From: Lewinellaceae bacterium
GTDB taxonomy: Bacteria; Bacteroidota; Bacteroidia; Chitinophagales; Saprospiraceae
Assembly: GCA_016711435.1 (NCBI GenBank)
Contig: JADJSY010000029.1
Coordinates: 26,994-90,993 of the forward strand
Direction of reading: 5' to 3'
DNA: 64,000 nucleotides
Made by a program: the position numbers and the translations under genes. The notes below the pieces were generated by a model, which saw nothing but the letters and a program-made list of their open reading frames with translations, was not told where the DNA came from and ran no database searches. Every line of letters starts with the position of its first letter. Position 1 is the first letter of the stretch. Of this stretch, positions 14,158 to 23,146 are shown in pieces.

Positions 14158-15678
14158 ATGTTTTCTACTCCATTGCTCTCCTTCCTGAAAGCCCGCGACC
14201 CCGAAATGCCGGCAGTCGTTTATAAGGGTCAAACACTTACGGTCGGGGAACTGCTGCACCGAAGCGAACAGTTGGCGGCGAGCCTGAAAACGCTGGGCCT
14301 GAAACCCGGCGACACCGCCGTACTGGCTGCCATGCCCGATGCAGGCTTTGTTCAAATCGTTTATGCCGCCATGATGTGCGGCATCCGGCTGGCCGTTATC
14401 GACCCGGAAATGGGCCGCGACAACTACCGCGAAAAACTGCGGCAATTGAACCCCGAATGGGCTTTTGTGGATGCACGACTGTTGCTGTTGCAGGAACACC
14501 CGCTGCTGCGCCGGTTGTATTTCCGGCTATCCAAAAAAGGGATGTATTTTCCCCGGACATCTGGTGTAGGCATCATTGCCACCGGCCCCTGGATGCCGGT
14601 TTTTCAGAAAAAAACATGGCTGAAAAATTTGTATAAAACTGTTCCAAAGGAAAACCCGACGCAAAACTTGCCCGAAACAAGTGATTTCCTGATCACTTAT
14701 ACGTCCGGCACTACTTCAATTCCCAAGGGCGTCGTCCACAGCATCGGCGCCATTACCGCAAGCATTGAGCAAATAGCCGACCTGATCCGGGGCGGACACA
14801 ACCGGCGTATCGCCACGCACCTGCCTTATTTTGCCCTGATCGGATTGAATGCCGGCGTGGAAGCCCATCTCTGGGAATACAAAAGCAGCGCCACTGCCAA
14901 ACTGCAATTTATTGAACAACAAGGCATTACAACATTGTTCGCTCCGCCCTGCGATTACCTGCCGTTGATGGAAATTTGCGAAAAAGAAGGACGGCTACTA
15001 CCGGATTGCCTGCAACACGTGTTCTTCGGCTCTGCGCCGGTATACCGTTCTTTTCTGGAACGACTCCTTCCTTTGCTGCCCGGCCATGTGCGACTGAGCT
15101 GCCTGTACGGCATGACCGAAAACCTCGTAGTTGCCACCATCGACGGGCGAGAAAAAGTGCAACTTCCCACCGATGCCGGCGATATTGTCGGTTATCCGGC
15201 CCCTGGTGTGGATATTCAGTTCGCTGCCGACGGCGAAATCCTCGTCCGCTCGCCACAGATGTACAGCCGCTACCTGCATTTGGACAGCCGCGATGCCTGG
15301 CACGCTACGGGCGATCTCGGCCACCTCGACGCAGCAGGGCGTCTGGTGCTGACCGGCCGCAAAAAAGATATGATTATCCGGCGCAATTTCAACCTGTACC
15401 CAGGCCTGTACGAACCGACCATCAACCGCATTCCAGGCGTCACGGAATCGGCGTTTGTCGGCGTATATGACGAACAAAAACACGATGAAACCGTCATTTT
15501 GTTTGTCGAAACCCACCGCCCGATGACGGAAACAGCCCTGCTAAGCGCCCTGTCCTTCGGCCCTTACTCTATCGACCGGGAAGCCCTGCCGGACAAGATT
15601 GTGTTTGCAACGCTGCCCCGGAAAGGAAGGCAAAGCAAGGTGGACAAGGAAGCGCTTAAAAAAAGAAGTGAGAGGTGA
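14158..15678 (+). CDS. Adenylate-forming acyl ligase (AMP-binding, fatty-acyl-CoA/AMP ligase type)
   Basis: The 506-residue ANL-superfamily enzyme activates a carboxylate with ATP. Visible motifs are the P-loop ITYTSGTTSIPKGVVHS (about 178-194), CLYGMTE (A5-like), WHATGDLGHLD (A7) and LTGRKKDMIIRRNFNLYP (A8), with a C-terminal Lys-containing RKGRQSKVDKEAL segment. The substrate is not evident; an acyl chain supplied to or taken from the ketosynthase just upstream is the natural guess, as in OleA/OleC-like pairs. The last codons KKRSER and the TGA stop are encoded by the GTGAGAG heptad repeat that follows. Confidence 0.85.
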   Translation: MFSTPLLSFLKARDPEMPAVVYKGQTLTVGELLHRSEQLAASLKTLGLKPGDTAVLAAMPDAGFVQIVYAAMMCGIRLAVIDPEMGRDNYREKLRQLNPEWAFVDARLLLLQEHPLLRRLYFRLSKKGMYFPRTSGVGIIATGPWMPVFQKKTWLKNLYKTVPKENPTQNLPETSDFLITYTSGTTSIPKGVVHSIGAITASIEQIADLIRGGHNRRIATHLPYFALIGLNAGVEAHLWEYKSSATAKLQFIEQQGITTLFAPPCDYLPLMEICEKEGRLLPDCLQHVFFGSAPVYRSFLERLLPLLPGHVRLSCLYGMTENLVVATIDGREKVQLPTDAGDIVGYPAPGVDIQFAADGEILVRSPQMYSRYLHLDSRDAWHATGDLGHLDAAGRLVLTGRKKDMIIRRNFNLYPGLYEPTINRIPGVTESAFVGVYDEQKHDETVILFVETHRPMTETALLSALSFGPYSIDREALPDKIVFATLPRKGRQSKVDKEALKKRSER

Positions 15679-15699
15679 GAGAGTGAGAGGTGAGAGGAA
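15668..15699. repeat. Unpaired GTGAGAG heptad array
   Basis: About four copies of GTGAGAG/GTGAGAGG. It overlaps the ligase stop. Reverse-complement arrays (CTCTCAC) occur at 18583-18615 and 20592-20624 but no partner arm is local. Confidence 0.65.
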
Positions 15700-15704
15700 G
15701 CCGC

Positions 15705-16256
15705 TCAATCTACATATGCAGCGTACCAGCCGCTCTTCCCGAACAAGCGCCCCGGCAGCGCCAGCAGCCCAAACACGAACCGCTGCACCGGATATGGCGG
15801 CTTTGCCAGGCGGAACACCTGCGAAAAGCGGTTCATCAACAAGGCCGATTGCAGGATATCCGGTGTGCCCTGCGCATTTGTTTTCCCGTCATTGGCCAGC
15901 CCGGTAGCGGTTTCAAACAGGTATTCCGAGTCCAGCGCCGGACGCACTTTCCAGTTCACGACAGCTTTGCTGTCCGTGTGGTTCCACATGGAATGCACCT
16001 GATTTTTAGGGATATGCAGGGTGTCGCCTTGTCGCAAGATGCGCAACTGCCCATCCAGGCGGACCGTCATTTCGCCGGTTAAAACCACAAAATCCTCCTC
16101 TTGAAAAGGATGGTAATGTGGCGGCGGCTCCGGCGAGTGTGCCGGGTAAGCCGTTTCCATTTCAAGCAGTTGCCCGTCGGTGTCTTTACTCGTTTGGACG
16201 AATCGGGTTTCAATACCCGTTTTGGAGTTTAGCATGGTTTTGCCTTTGTATGCCAT
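15705..16256 (-). CDS. Cupin domain protein
   Basis: The 183 residues contain a single small beta-barrel cupin. The metal-site motif PPPHYHPFQEEDFVVLTGEM (about residues 34-53) gives HxH...E, and HIPKNQVHSMWNH supplies the second motif with its His. The C-terminal third (PYPVQRFVFGLLALPGRLFG) is hydrophobic and may touch a membrane. The neighbouring gene at 16380-16934 encodes a protein with the same architecture. The substrate is unknown; a mononuclear metal dioxygenase or a sugar or quinone binder are possible. Confidence 0.8.
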   Translation of the reverse strand: MAYKGKTMLNSKTGIETRFVQTSKDTDGQLLEMETAYPAHSPEPPPHYHPFQEEDFVVLTGEMTVRLDGQLRILRQGDTLHIPKNQVHSMWNHTDSKAVVNWKVRPALDSEYLFETATGLANDGKTNAQGTPDILQSALLMNRFSQVFRLAKPPYPVQRFVFGLLALPGRLFGKSGWYAAYVD

Positions 16257-16285
16257 ACTGGTAAAATTGTTATTTTAATATTCAT

Positions 16286-16370
16286 GGCACACGGATGAAA
16301 AGGATGAGACACGGATTTGCACAAACATACTTTCATAAAATCCGTGTCTCATCCTTTTAATCCGTGTGCC
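16286..16370. repeat. Intergenic palindrome, ACACGGAT word family
   Basis: The arms 16286-16317 and 16339-16370 match in 31 of 32 positions. The words (ACACGGAT, GGATGAGACACGG) recur in the perfect palindrome at 45998-46090. Confidence 0.9.
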
Positions 16371-16379
16371 AACCAAGGT

Positions 16380-16934
16380 CTATTTCACCGCATCCGGCGC
16401 GTCTTTATACTTCCCGTATTTCCCTAACAGTGTGCCCACAAAGACAATAACAGGAAAAACTACCTTTTTTACAAAGGCCGGAATTTCGCTCATTTCAAAC
16501 TCCGATTTGTATTTGGTAGTCAGGTAGGCGGAGTCAAACAGACCGGGCCTTTCACCGCCGTTTGCTTTGGTCGATTTGAAAATTTCTGTGAGAAAATACT
16601 CGATGTTGTCCGCCGGTTTGATATATCCTTTACAAATCAGCGGCTCCGTACCTGCGCTCCAGAAGCGATGCGGCACTCCAGCCTTGAACGTTGCAGTTTG
16701 TCCTACTTCAAAGAATTGCTCTCCTTCGCCCAAAATCTGCACGCCTATTCTCCCTTGAACGACTGTTAAACTTTCTTCCTGCTTCCAATGCACGTGCATC
16801 GGCGGCCCGGCATTGGGCGTCACCGTGTTTTCGACTTCCAGGTAATCGCCTGCTTCGTCCTTTACATATTTTACAAAGGTGATTTGTTCGCCGCTGCCAT
16901 TGTCAATGGTGTGCGGATAAAGATAGCGTTCCAT
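16380..16934 (-). CDS. Cupin domain protein (paralogue of the adjacent cupin)
   Basis: The 184 residues have one cupin domain with GPPMHVHWKQEESLTVVQG (about residues 41-59) as metal motif 1 and FKAGVPHRFWSAG as motif 2. The hydrophobic C-terminal part (AFVKKVVFPVIVFVGTLLGKYG) mirrors the neighbour's. The pair probably arose by duplication and is separated by a 32-bp-arm palindrome. The function is unknown. Confidence 0.8.
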   Translation of the reverse strand: MERYLYPHTIDNGSGEQITFVKYVKDEAGDYLEVENTVTPNAGPPMHVHWKQEESLTVVQGRIGVQILGEGEQFFEVGQTATFKAGVPHRFWSAGTEPLICKGYIKPADNIEYFLTEIFKSTKANGGERPGLFDSAYLTTKYKSEFEMSEIPAFVKKVVFPVIVFVGTLLGKYGKYKDAPDAVK

Positions 16935-16980
16935 TTTTCAATATTTTTTTGGTTTGTAAATGCCTGACCCTGTATACTGA

Positions 16981-17070
16981 AAGTTGAGAGGTTGAGAAGG
17001 TTGACGGTTGAGAACGCATCGGTCCGACATCACGCTCGGCCATTCCTCATCCCTCATCCCTCATCCCTAT
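16981..17070. repeat. Composite repeat with GTTGAG words and the GACATCACGCTCGGCC motif
   Basis: Two arms of different word families: GTTGAGAGGTTGAGAAGG-type words on the left and CCATTCCTCATCCCTCATCC on the right, joined by GACATCACGCTCGGCC. The left part is nearly identical to 5760-5800 and the right part to 40585-40610. Confidence 0.65.
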
Positions 17071-17586
17071 CAACGCCGCGTACATATTGGCCCGCCCGTA
17101 CGCTGAAGTTCGTTCGCCTAATTTTTGTACGGAGGTAAGACCGTGGCTAAAAAATAAAGGTTGCAGTGATTTGAAACTTATGGGATACGGCACCCATAGC
17201 TGCACCGGCCGGTCCGTATCATATTCCACAATCAGGAAACAACCGCCGGGTTTCAGGCAGGCTGTCAGTTTGTTCAGCAGCGCTTTTTTATCGGAAACGA
17301 AATGCAGCGAATTGGCCATAAGGATACCGTCCAGGGGAGGCAGCGGGAGCGTATCAGCGACAAAATCCAGTTGTAAAGTGTGAATCGCAATGCCATTTGG
17401 ATTCGGCAACGGCTTGAGTACCGCCGGGGCTCTGTCCACTGCATGAATGGTACTGCCGGGTTTCAGCAAATGCGCCAGGGCAAAAGTGAACATTCCGGAA
17501 CCGCAACCCAGGTCTGCCCAGATACCAGGGCCGGATGGCGGCAGGTGATCGTTTTGAATGAGTGCAATGGCTTCAGATAGTTCCAT
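17047..17586 (-). CDS. Class I SAM-dependent methyltransferase
   Basis: The 179-residue Rossmann-fold methyltransferase has motif I as WADLGCGSGMFTFALAHLL (about residues 24-42), an acidic motif II residue in HAVDRAPAVL, and the post-motif DGILMANSLHFVSDK. The substrate is unknown. The last residues GMRDEG and the stop codon are encoded by the GGATGAG repeat, exactly as in cysH, so the native C-terminus may have been replaced. Confidence 0.82.
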   Translation of the reverse strand: MELSEAIALIQNDHLPPSGPGIWADLGCGSGMFTFALAHLLKPGSTIHAVDRAPAVLKPLPNPNGIAIHTLQLDFVADTLPLPPLDGILMANSLHFVSDKKALLNKLTACLKPGGCFLIVEYDTDRPVQLWVPYPISFKSLQPLFFSHGLTSVQKLGERTSAYGRANMYAALIGMRDEG

Positions 17587-17614
17587 AAATTGCTATGTGT
17601 TCTATGTGGAAATC

Positions 17615-17936
17615 CTACTGTACACTATGTGGTAAATTATTCTCCGGCGCCAGCCATTTACTGTCGGCATAAAAATTCCCGAAAGGAACCAGGGAAATCA
17701 ACAGTAGCAACCACGTTTTAGACGAACTCCAGCGATGCTCAATTTTGGTCAGAAACACCAGCAGCACATAAGCCACAAACAATGCGCCATGCACGGAACC
17801 TACCGCGCGTACCGCCGGGCTGCTCAAAAAAGTATTTCAGCGGCATGGCAACAAACAACAGCGTCAGGTAAGAAACACCTTCTATAAAGGCAACAAGTCG
17901 CAAGCGACCCAAGGTAGTGGCGATGAATTTCAGCAT
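17615..17936 (-). pseudogene. DUF3817 integral membrane protein, frameshifted
   Basis: Two overlapping reading frames together make one DUF3817 protein of about 106 residues. The N-terminal frame gives LRLVAFIEGVSYLTLLFVAMPLKYF. After the A6 run at 17826-17831 the other frame gives SSPAVRAVGSVHGALFVAYVLL and SLVPFGNFYADSKWL. Removing one base from the homopolymer restores MPLKYFLSSPAVRAVGSVHG. The neighbouring genes show the same kind of lesion, so a consensus error is more likely than a true pseudogene. DUF3817 proteins have three or four helices and no known function. Confidence 0.75.
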
Positions 17937-18000
17937 TGGAAAAGGAGGTAAGGAAATGAAAAGTGAAGGTTTGACTGGTTTGATAGTTTGTTGTTTGATA

Positions 18001-18452
18001 TTAAAACCCTCTGATAAATGGACGTTGCGCTAGCGGTGAAAAGGCCAGGAATAGCCACCAGGATAATCAGCAAAGCCACACAATAGTATTTGAAGACTAT
18101 TTTAAATTTAACCAGATCATCCTTTTTCGCGATGTGCAAGCGCCGAGCCGATGGTAATCAGTACAATTGAAATAGCCATCAGTCCAAAATGCACCAAAGC
18201 AAAAAACAACGAATCATTCCAGCGCAGCGAACGGTCAGCCCAGAATCCCTGCGCTACCGGACTCCAGAGATACAGGCAAAAGCCCAGAATCAACTGTATC
18301 TGACTCAACACAGAAGTTGTACTGACTGCAATCCGGTCAGATCGCCGAAAAGGCCGCCTGCGCAAACGCCCCTCAAAGGCGGCAACAATAGCCCACAAAA
18401 GCGCACCAGTATGAGCCAACGCAGACGCTGTGCAAAGAATGAGGTAATACAT
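18001..18452 (-). pseudogene. Small cytochrome-b-like membrane protein, frameshifted
   Basis: The reading frame starting MYYLILCTASALAHTG has about three helices (LSQIQLILGFCLYLW, FGLMAISIVLITIG). It breaks at the A5 run near 18125-18129, continues in another frame as DDLVKFKIVFKYYCVALLIILVAIP, and breaks again near 18040 before SPLAQRPFIRGF and a stop at 18001. Together the pieces reproduce a four-helix Bacteroidota family often labelled cytochrome B-like. It may be decayed or carry homopolymer consensus errors. Start 18452 is chosen over 18485 because the family begins MY. Confidence 0.65.
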
Positions 18453-18598
18453 GGCACAAAAGTTGGGCACGCACTGGATTTTCATTCAATGCTACCATCG
18501 CAGGGCGAAAATGACTGGGCGATGACGCTGAAGGCCAAAGAGCAAAAAAACAAGCCCATCTGAGTGACCAAACGGGACGTTTCTCACCCTCTCACCTC

Positions 18599-20303
18599 TC
18601 ACTTCTCACCTCTAACCTCCTGCGCCTTTCTCAAATCAGCCTGCATCATCTCAATATTACCCATCATTTCGTATACCCTGGCGCGATTTTGATAAGAAAC
18701 AACCGCATCCGGTTTGAGTTGAATGGTTTTGGTAAAAGCCTCAAGCGCCTGCGGCAATTGTTGTTTGCGCATATAAATCATGGCGATATTGTTCCAGGTC
18801 ACCACATCGGCGCTGTCCATCGTGACGTATTTGTTCAGATCGGCCAGGGCGAGATCCATCTGCCCGGCCTGCGCGTACAGGCTGCCCCGGAATTTGTATG
18901 CATCGCGCATGGTCGGATTTACTTCGATGGCCCTTGAAAAATCCTCGATGGCTTCCTGCTGGCGGCCTAAATCGCCATAAGCAACCCCGCGCCCCATGAA
19001 TACGATACCATTAAAGTAATAACCGTTGTCGATGGCATTGGAAACAACCGAAATCGTGTCTTTCCAAACGCGGATTTGCCGAAAACACAAAATAACCATA
19101 GCGAGCAGCCAGATTTGTCCCGTTAAACGCAGCGCTCCGGCCATATCGGGAAAACGCTGCTGCAAAGCCTGCCAACCTTCCGCCAGGATAAAAAAGATGC
19201 CGATACAGGCCAGGTAATTGTAGTGATCGGCGCACAACTCGAATGTCCCCAAAGTGGCAAACGGCAGCGCCACCACGATATTACTGAGAAAAAACAACAG
19301 TCCGATAGCGAGGTACGGCGCTTCCCGGCGATACCGCCAGGCCGCCCAGGCCATGCCCGCTACTACCAGCGGCGACGCAAAATACTGCCAGGGCAACTGC
19401 CCGTCCACTTTATCAAACGAGTAATAAATGTTGAGTTGTAGCGGCAATATCATTTTATACAGGTAAAACAGCGGCGCATAACAAACCAGCAGCACCCGTT
19501 CAAAAGCAGAAAACGTATCCGTCACAGTCCCGTTCTGGATAACCGCCGATTCACGGGAATAGATTGTCAGCAAACCGAAACCCAGCGCGATCAGGAAAAA
19601 AGGCGCGTAACCTGCCCATTGCTGCAAACGGGTCAAACGAGCCGGTTTGCGCCACCAATCCAGGATAAGCAGGGTCAGCGGCACGGTTACCGCCGTACTT
19701 TTTGCCAAACAACCCAGCACAAACATGCCCAATGCCAATGCGTAAAAGCGGTAGCGCCCCGGTTTGTCGGCAGCGTAGTCTAAATAGTACAAAAAACGAC
19801 AGCAGGCAAAACATGGAGTACAAAGGCGTACTGAAACCTGCAATCCAGGCGACCGACTCCACCTGTATCGGGTGAATGGCAAAAAGGATAGAAATGGGCA
19901 GCAGCAGATTTTGGCGAATCTCAAGTTTTACCAGCAGGCGGTACACCAACCAGGTATTGAACACATGCACCAGCAGGCTCAGCAGGTGGTACATCATGGC
20001 ATTTTCTTTCCCGATGGCGTATGCCAGCGCATAACCGATCCAGGTAAGCGGGGCGTACATGCCGAGGTTGAAATGGTTAAAAACCGAAGCCAACGAGAAG
20101 TTGGTCACCACCGGGTTATCCGTAGTAGCCGTGTGATCGTCTATACCCGTCATGCCGTTGTTCAGGCCGGAAGCAAACATCAGAAAGGCCAGCAAAACAG
20201 GTACCCACACCGCCAGGCGACTCCAGTCGGTCGATGGAGCGGCAGCGGGTTGTCTGGCAGGTTTGATCGGAGAAACGGGTCTTTTTTGTATTTTTTTTGC
20301 CAT
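18599..20303 (-). pseudogene. Polytopic membrane protein with C-terminal TPR repeats (TMTC/PMT-like), frameshifted
   Basis: The N-terminal frame (19797-20303) reads MAKKIQKRPVSPIKPARQPA followed by several helices, LHP-type lumenal signatures (FAIHPIQVESVAWIAGFS) and LLSFF. The A6 run at 19791-19796 then shifts the frame to YYLDYAADKPGRYRFYALAL and on through further helices. Four TPR units end the protein (for example GRGVAYGDLGRQQEAIEDFS and NIAMIYMRKQQLPQALEAFT). Removing one base gives a protein of about 568 residues. The architecture matches TMTC-like or protein O-mannosyltransferase-like membrane proteins; a glycosyltransferase role is inferred only. Confidence 0.75.
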
Positions 20304-20619
20304 TTAAGTAGTTATCGGTTATTAGTTATTGGTTATCAGTGTTCATAATCAAGCATTTACAAAGAATTTAGCCAAAACTAATTTTGCACACCTACATAGT
20401 ATCTTGTATTTATGCGAATAATGGGTTGCAACGAATCCAAATCGCCATAATATGCTTGAAACTGCCCTAACGCGGGTATCATTCCAACGAGTAGGAGGAA
20501 TGACACTTACGATTCACGACTCACGATTCACCACTCACGACTCCAGGCCTAGAACACCCAGACTAAAAATATAACAAATGCCAAAGGGGATGTCTCTCAC
20601 CCTCTCACTTCTCTCACCT
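20304..20619. repeat. Gene-free gap: GTTATC 5' module plus heptad arrays
   Basis: 20304-20400 is the GATAAC/TTGATTATGAACAC module read towards the TPR gene. 20507-20540 is a heptad array of ACTCACGATTCACG type and 20592-20624 is CTCTCACCTCTCACTTC. I see no gene or terminator with a U-tract. Confidence 0.6.
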
Positions 20620-21639
20620 CTAAAAATGCACCCATCCCTGCGCTTTCAAATCGTGCAGGTTGCCGCCTTTTGTATTCAGTTTGATGCCGTCTTTGGCATC
20701 CAGGATTTCACCGGCAATATAAATCTCCGGCAGGTACTTCACTTTTTCCACATCAGCCGGATCGATGGTAAACAATAATTCATAATCTTCTCCGCCGTTC
20801 AGGGCGCAGGTAGCCGGGTCGAGTTTGAATTTCAGCGCCAGCAATTCCGCTTCCGGGTGCATCGGTATCCCGCTTTCTTCCACCAGCGCCCCTACCCTGC
20901 TTTGTTTGCAGATATGGAAAATTTCGGAGGCCAACCCATCGGAAATATCGATCATCGCGGTTGGTTTCAGGCCCACTTTCCTAAATACTTCAATCATATC
21001 ACGGCGCGCCTCCGGTTTCAACTGGCGTCCGATAGCATATTTCTGGTCTTCCAGATCGGGCTGAATGCCGGGATTTTCCTGCCAGATTTGTTTTTCTCTT
21101 TCCAGCAACTGCAAACCCAGGTATGCCGCGCCGAGATCGCCCGTGATACAAATCAGGTCGCCCACCCGCGCGCCATTCCGATACGTGAGGAGTTCTTTTT
21201 CACACTGCCCGATAGCGGTGATGCTAATAACCATGCCTTTTGGAGCAGAGGTGGTGTCGCCGCCTACCAGATCCACGCCATAGGCTTCGCAGGCAGCGTG
21301 AATACCGGCATACAATTCGTCGAGCGCTTCTACGGAGAAGCGGTTGGAAATAGCGATGGAAACCGTGATCTGCCGGGGAAAAGCATTCATGGCATATATA
21401 TCGGAGAGGTTCACCACCACCGCCTTGTATCCGAGGTGTTTGAGCGGCATGTAAGCCAGGTCGAAGTGAATGCCTTCTACCAGCATATCGGTACTGACCA
21501 CCGTACAAAAAGGGCCGTTATCGATCACCGCCGCATCGTCGCCCACCCCTTTGATGGAAGATGGGTTGTTCAGGGGAAATGCACGCGTGAGGTGTTCAAT
21601 CAGGCCGAATTCGCCAAGGGTGTTTACGTCCGTACGCAT
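20620..21639 (-). CDS. thiL: Thiamine-monophosphate kinase
   Basis: ThiL phosphorylates thiamine phosphate to thiamine diphosphate. The 339 residues show the AIRS/ThiL fold: GEFGLIEHL at the start, IKGVGDDAAVIDNGPF (ATP/Mg motif), STDMLVEGIHFDLAYMP, VVNLSDIYAMNAFPRQ, GDLICITGDLGAAYLGLQLL and the late IDISDGLASEIFHICKQS and NGGEDYELLFTI motifs. No other thiamine gene is adjacent. Confidence 0.96.
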   Translation of the reverse strand: MRTDVNTLGEFGLIEHLTRAFPLNNPSSIKGVGDDAAVIDNGPFCTVVSTDMLVEGIHFDLAYMPLKHLGYKAVVVNLSDIYAMNAFPRQITVSIAISNRFSVEALDELYAGIHAACEAYGVDLVGGDTTSAPKGMVISITAIGQCEKELLTYRNGARVGDLICITGDLGAAYLGLQLLEREKQIWQENPGIQPDLEDQKYAIGRQLKPEARRDMIEVFRKVGLKPTAMIDISDGLASEIFHICKQSRVGALVEESGIPMHPEAELLALKFKLDPATCALNGGEDYELLFTIDPADVEKVKYLPEIYIAGEILDAKDGIKLNTKGGNLHDLKAQGWVHF

Positions 21640-21642
21640 GTT

Positions 21643-21864
21643 TAGTTATTGGTTATCAGTTATCAGTTATCGGGTTTCAGGCTGGAATGGGTTGTGAAGG
21701 GTAGGTTTCTGTTCCCTAGTAGTTATTTGTTATTTGTTATTTGTTATTCGTGGTGGTAGTGGGCCATCAGTTGAAATGTAAGGCATTCCTTATCGTGTAG
21801 CCCAGCAATTGTACAGATGGCCCACTACCACCACTAATAACTGATAACAAATAACTGATAACTA
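21643..21864. repeat. Intergenic palindrome, GTTATTT/GTTATCA words
   Basis: The left arm 21722-21769 (GTTATTT words then GTGGTGGTAGTGGGCCATC) pairs with the right arm 21815-21863 (GATGGCCCACTACCACCAC then ATAACTGATAAC words). A further GTTATCA array lies at 21643-21675, directly upstream of thiL. Confidence 0.85.
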
Positions 21865-21914
21865 TTATCCCTCCGGCGGCCGAACCGGTGAAGAGTTTTG
21901 TTCTTCAATTTCTT

Positions 21915-22940
21915 TCAGTTTTTCTCCAGTTGGATCAACTTTCGTTGCAGTTCGGGCAGTTGTTTAAAGACAATATGCGCCCGGATAAAATCCTTGTATC
22001 CGATAGCCGGACTGCCGAACAAAGCGGTATTCGGCTCGGAAATACTGGAAGCCAGTCCGCTCTGCGCCTGGATACGGGTACCGTCGGCTATGCTGATATG
22101 TCCGGCAAAACCCACTTGTCCGCCTACCTGCACATTGTCGCCGATATGCGTGCTGCCGGCTACGCCGACCTGTGCGGCCAATGCGGTATTTTTACCCACT
22201 TCTACATTGTGCGCTACATGGATCAGGTTGTCGAGCTTTGCACCCTGCCGGATGATCGTACTGCCCAGGGCAGCCCGGTCGATACAGGTACACGCGCCGA
22301 CTTCCACATTGTTTTCCAGCACGACATTGCCGACTTGTGGTATTTTTTTCCAGGTTTTATCTTCCTGTTGTGCAAAACCGAAACCATCGGCACCGATCAC
22401 GGCATTGGCATGTAACACGCAGTTATCGCCCACGACACAATCGAAATGAATGCGCACACCGGGGTAGATGCGGCAATTGTCGCCGATGCGGGCATTGCGT
22501 CCGATGTAAACCTGTGGATAAATAACACAATTGTTGCCGATTACAGCGCCTTCTTCGATGACCACAAAGGCGCCCACGCTGGTATTCAGTCCGATTTTTG
22601 CCAACTGATGTATAGCAGCTTCTCCCGAAACGGAAGTTCCGTTACTGCTGCCGTTGTTGGCGCCGTCAAATTTTTGCAGGAGCAGGGCTAAACTGCTACG
22701 CACGTCATCCACCCGGATCAGGGTACACCGAACAGGCTGGGAAGGTTGAAACGACCTGTGTACCAGGAGTATGGATGCCTTGGTGGCATACGCATACGAC
22801 TCATATTTGACGTTGTCGAGAAAAGCAAAATCCCCTTCGACAGCCTCTTCAATACGGGCAGGACGATAAACAGTTGCGTTCGGGTCGCCATCGAGCGAGC
22901 CGTTCAGGAGTTGCGCTAATTGAGCGGCAGTAACTTTCAT
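21915..22940 (-). CDS. lpxD: UDP-3-O-acylglucosamine N-acyltransferase
   Basis: LpxD adds the N-linked acyl chain in lipid A synthesis in the cytoplasm. The 341 residues have the LpxD N-terminal uridine-binding domain (MKVTAAQLAQLLNG to about 100), then a left-handed beta-helix of hexapeptide repeats (VIGNNCVIYPQVYIGRNARI). The catalytic His is in LDNLIHVAHNVEVGKN, FGFAQQEDKTWKKIPQVGNV is characteristic, and the C-terminus is a short helix. Confidence 0.96.
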   Translation of the reverse strand: MKVTAAQLAQLLNGSLDGDPNATVYRPARIEEAVEGDFAFLDNVKYESYAYATKASILLVHRSFQPSQPVRCTLIRVDDVRSSLALLLQKFDGANNGSSNGTSVSGEAAIHQLAKIGLNTSVGAFVVIEEGAVIGNNCVIYPQVYIGRNARIGDNCRIYPGVRIHFDCVVGDNCVLHANAVIGADGFGFAQQEDKTWKKIPQVGNVVLENNVEVGACTCIDRAALGSTIIRQGAKLDNLIHVAHNVEVGKNTALAAQVGVAGSTHIGDNVQVGGQVGFAGHISIADGTRIQAQSGLASSISEPNTALFGSPAIGYKDFIRAHIVFKQLPELQRKLIQLEKN

Positions 22941-23021
22941 GCCGGATGAGAATGGCAGGGCTGTGAGACTAAAACGGATTGGAGTAACTGCGCAAAGGTA
23001 GATAAAATGATATAAAGGGTG

Positions 23022-23143
23022 GTTATCAGTTATCAGTTATCAGTTATCAGTGGTTTTTCAGGCAAGAAGGAGTGGTGAAGTAGCATTTATCTCCCTTTCC
23101 AGCCTGAAAAACCACTGATAACTAATAACGGATAACTGATAAC
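23022..23143. repeat. Intergenic palindrome, four GTTATCA heptads
   Basis: The left arm 23022-23063 is four GTTATCA units then GTGGTTTTTCAGGC. The right arm 23102-23143 is its near-exact reverse complement. The loop is 38 nt. It lies between xth (upstream end) and lpxD. Confidence 0.9.
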
Positions 23144-23146
23144 TTT

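Noticed and set aside
17930..18139. Independent 69-residue protein
   Set aside because: It is the middle part of the frameshifted cytochrome-b-like gene, not a separate gene.
23022..23063. GTTATCAGTTATCA array as a CRISPR repeat
   Set aside because: The units are 7 nt in direct tandem without spacers, and no cas genes are present.
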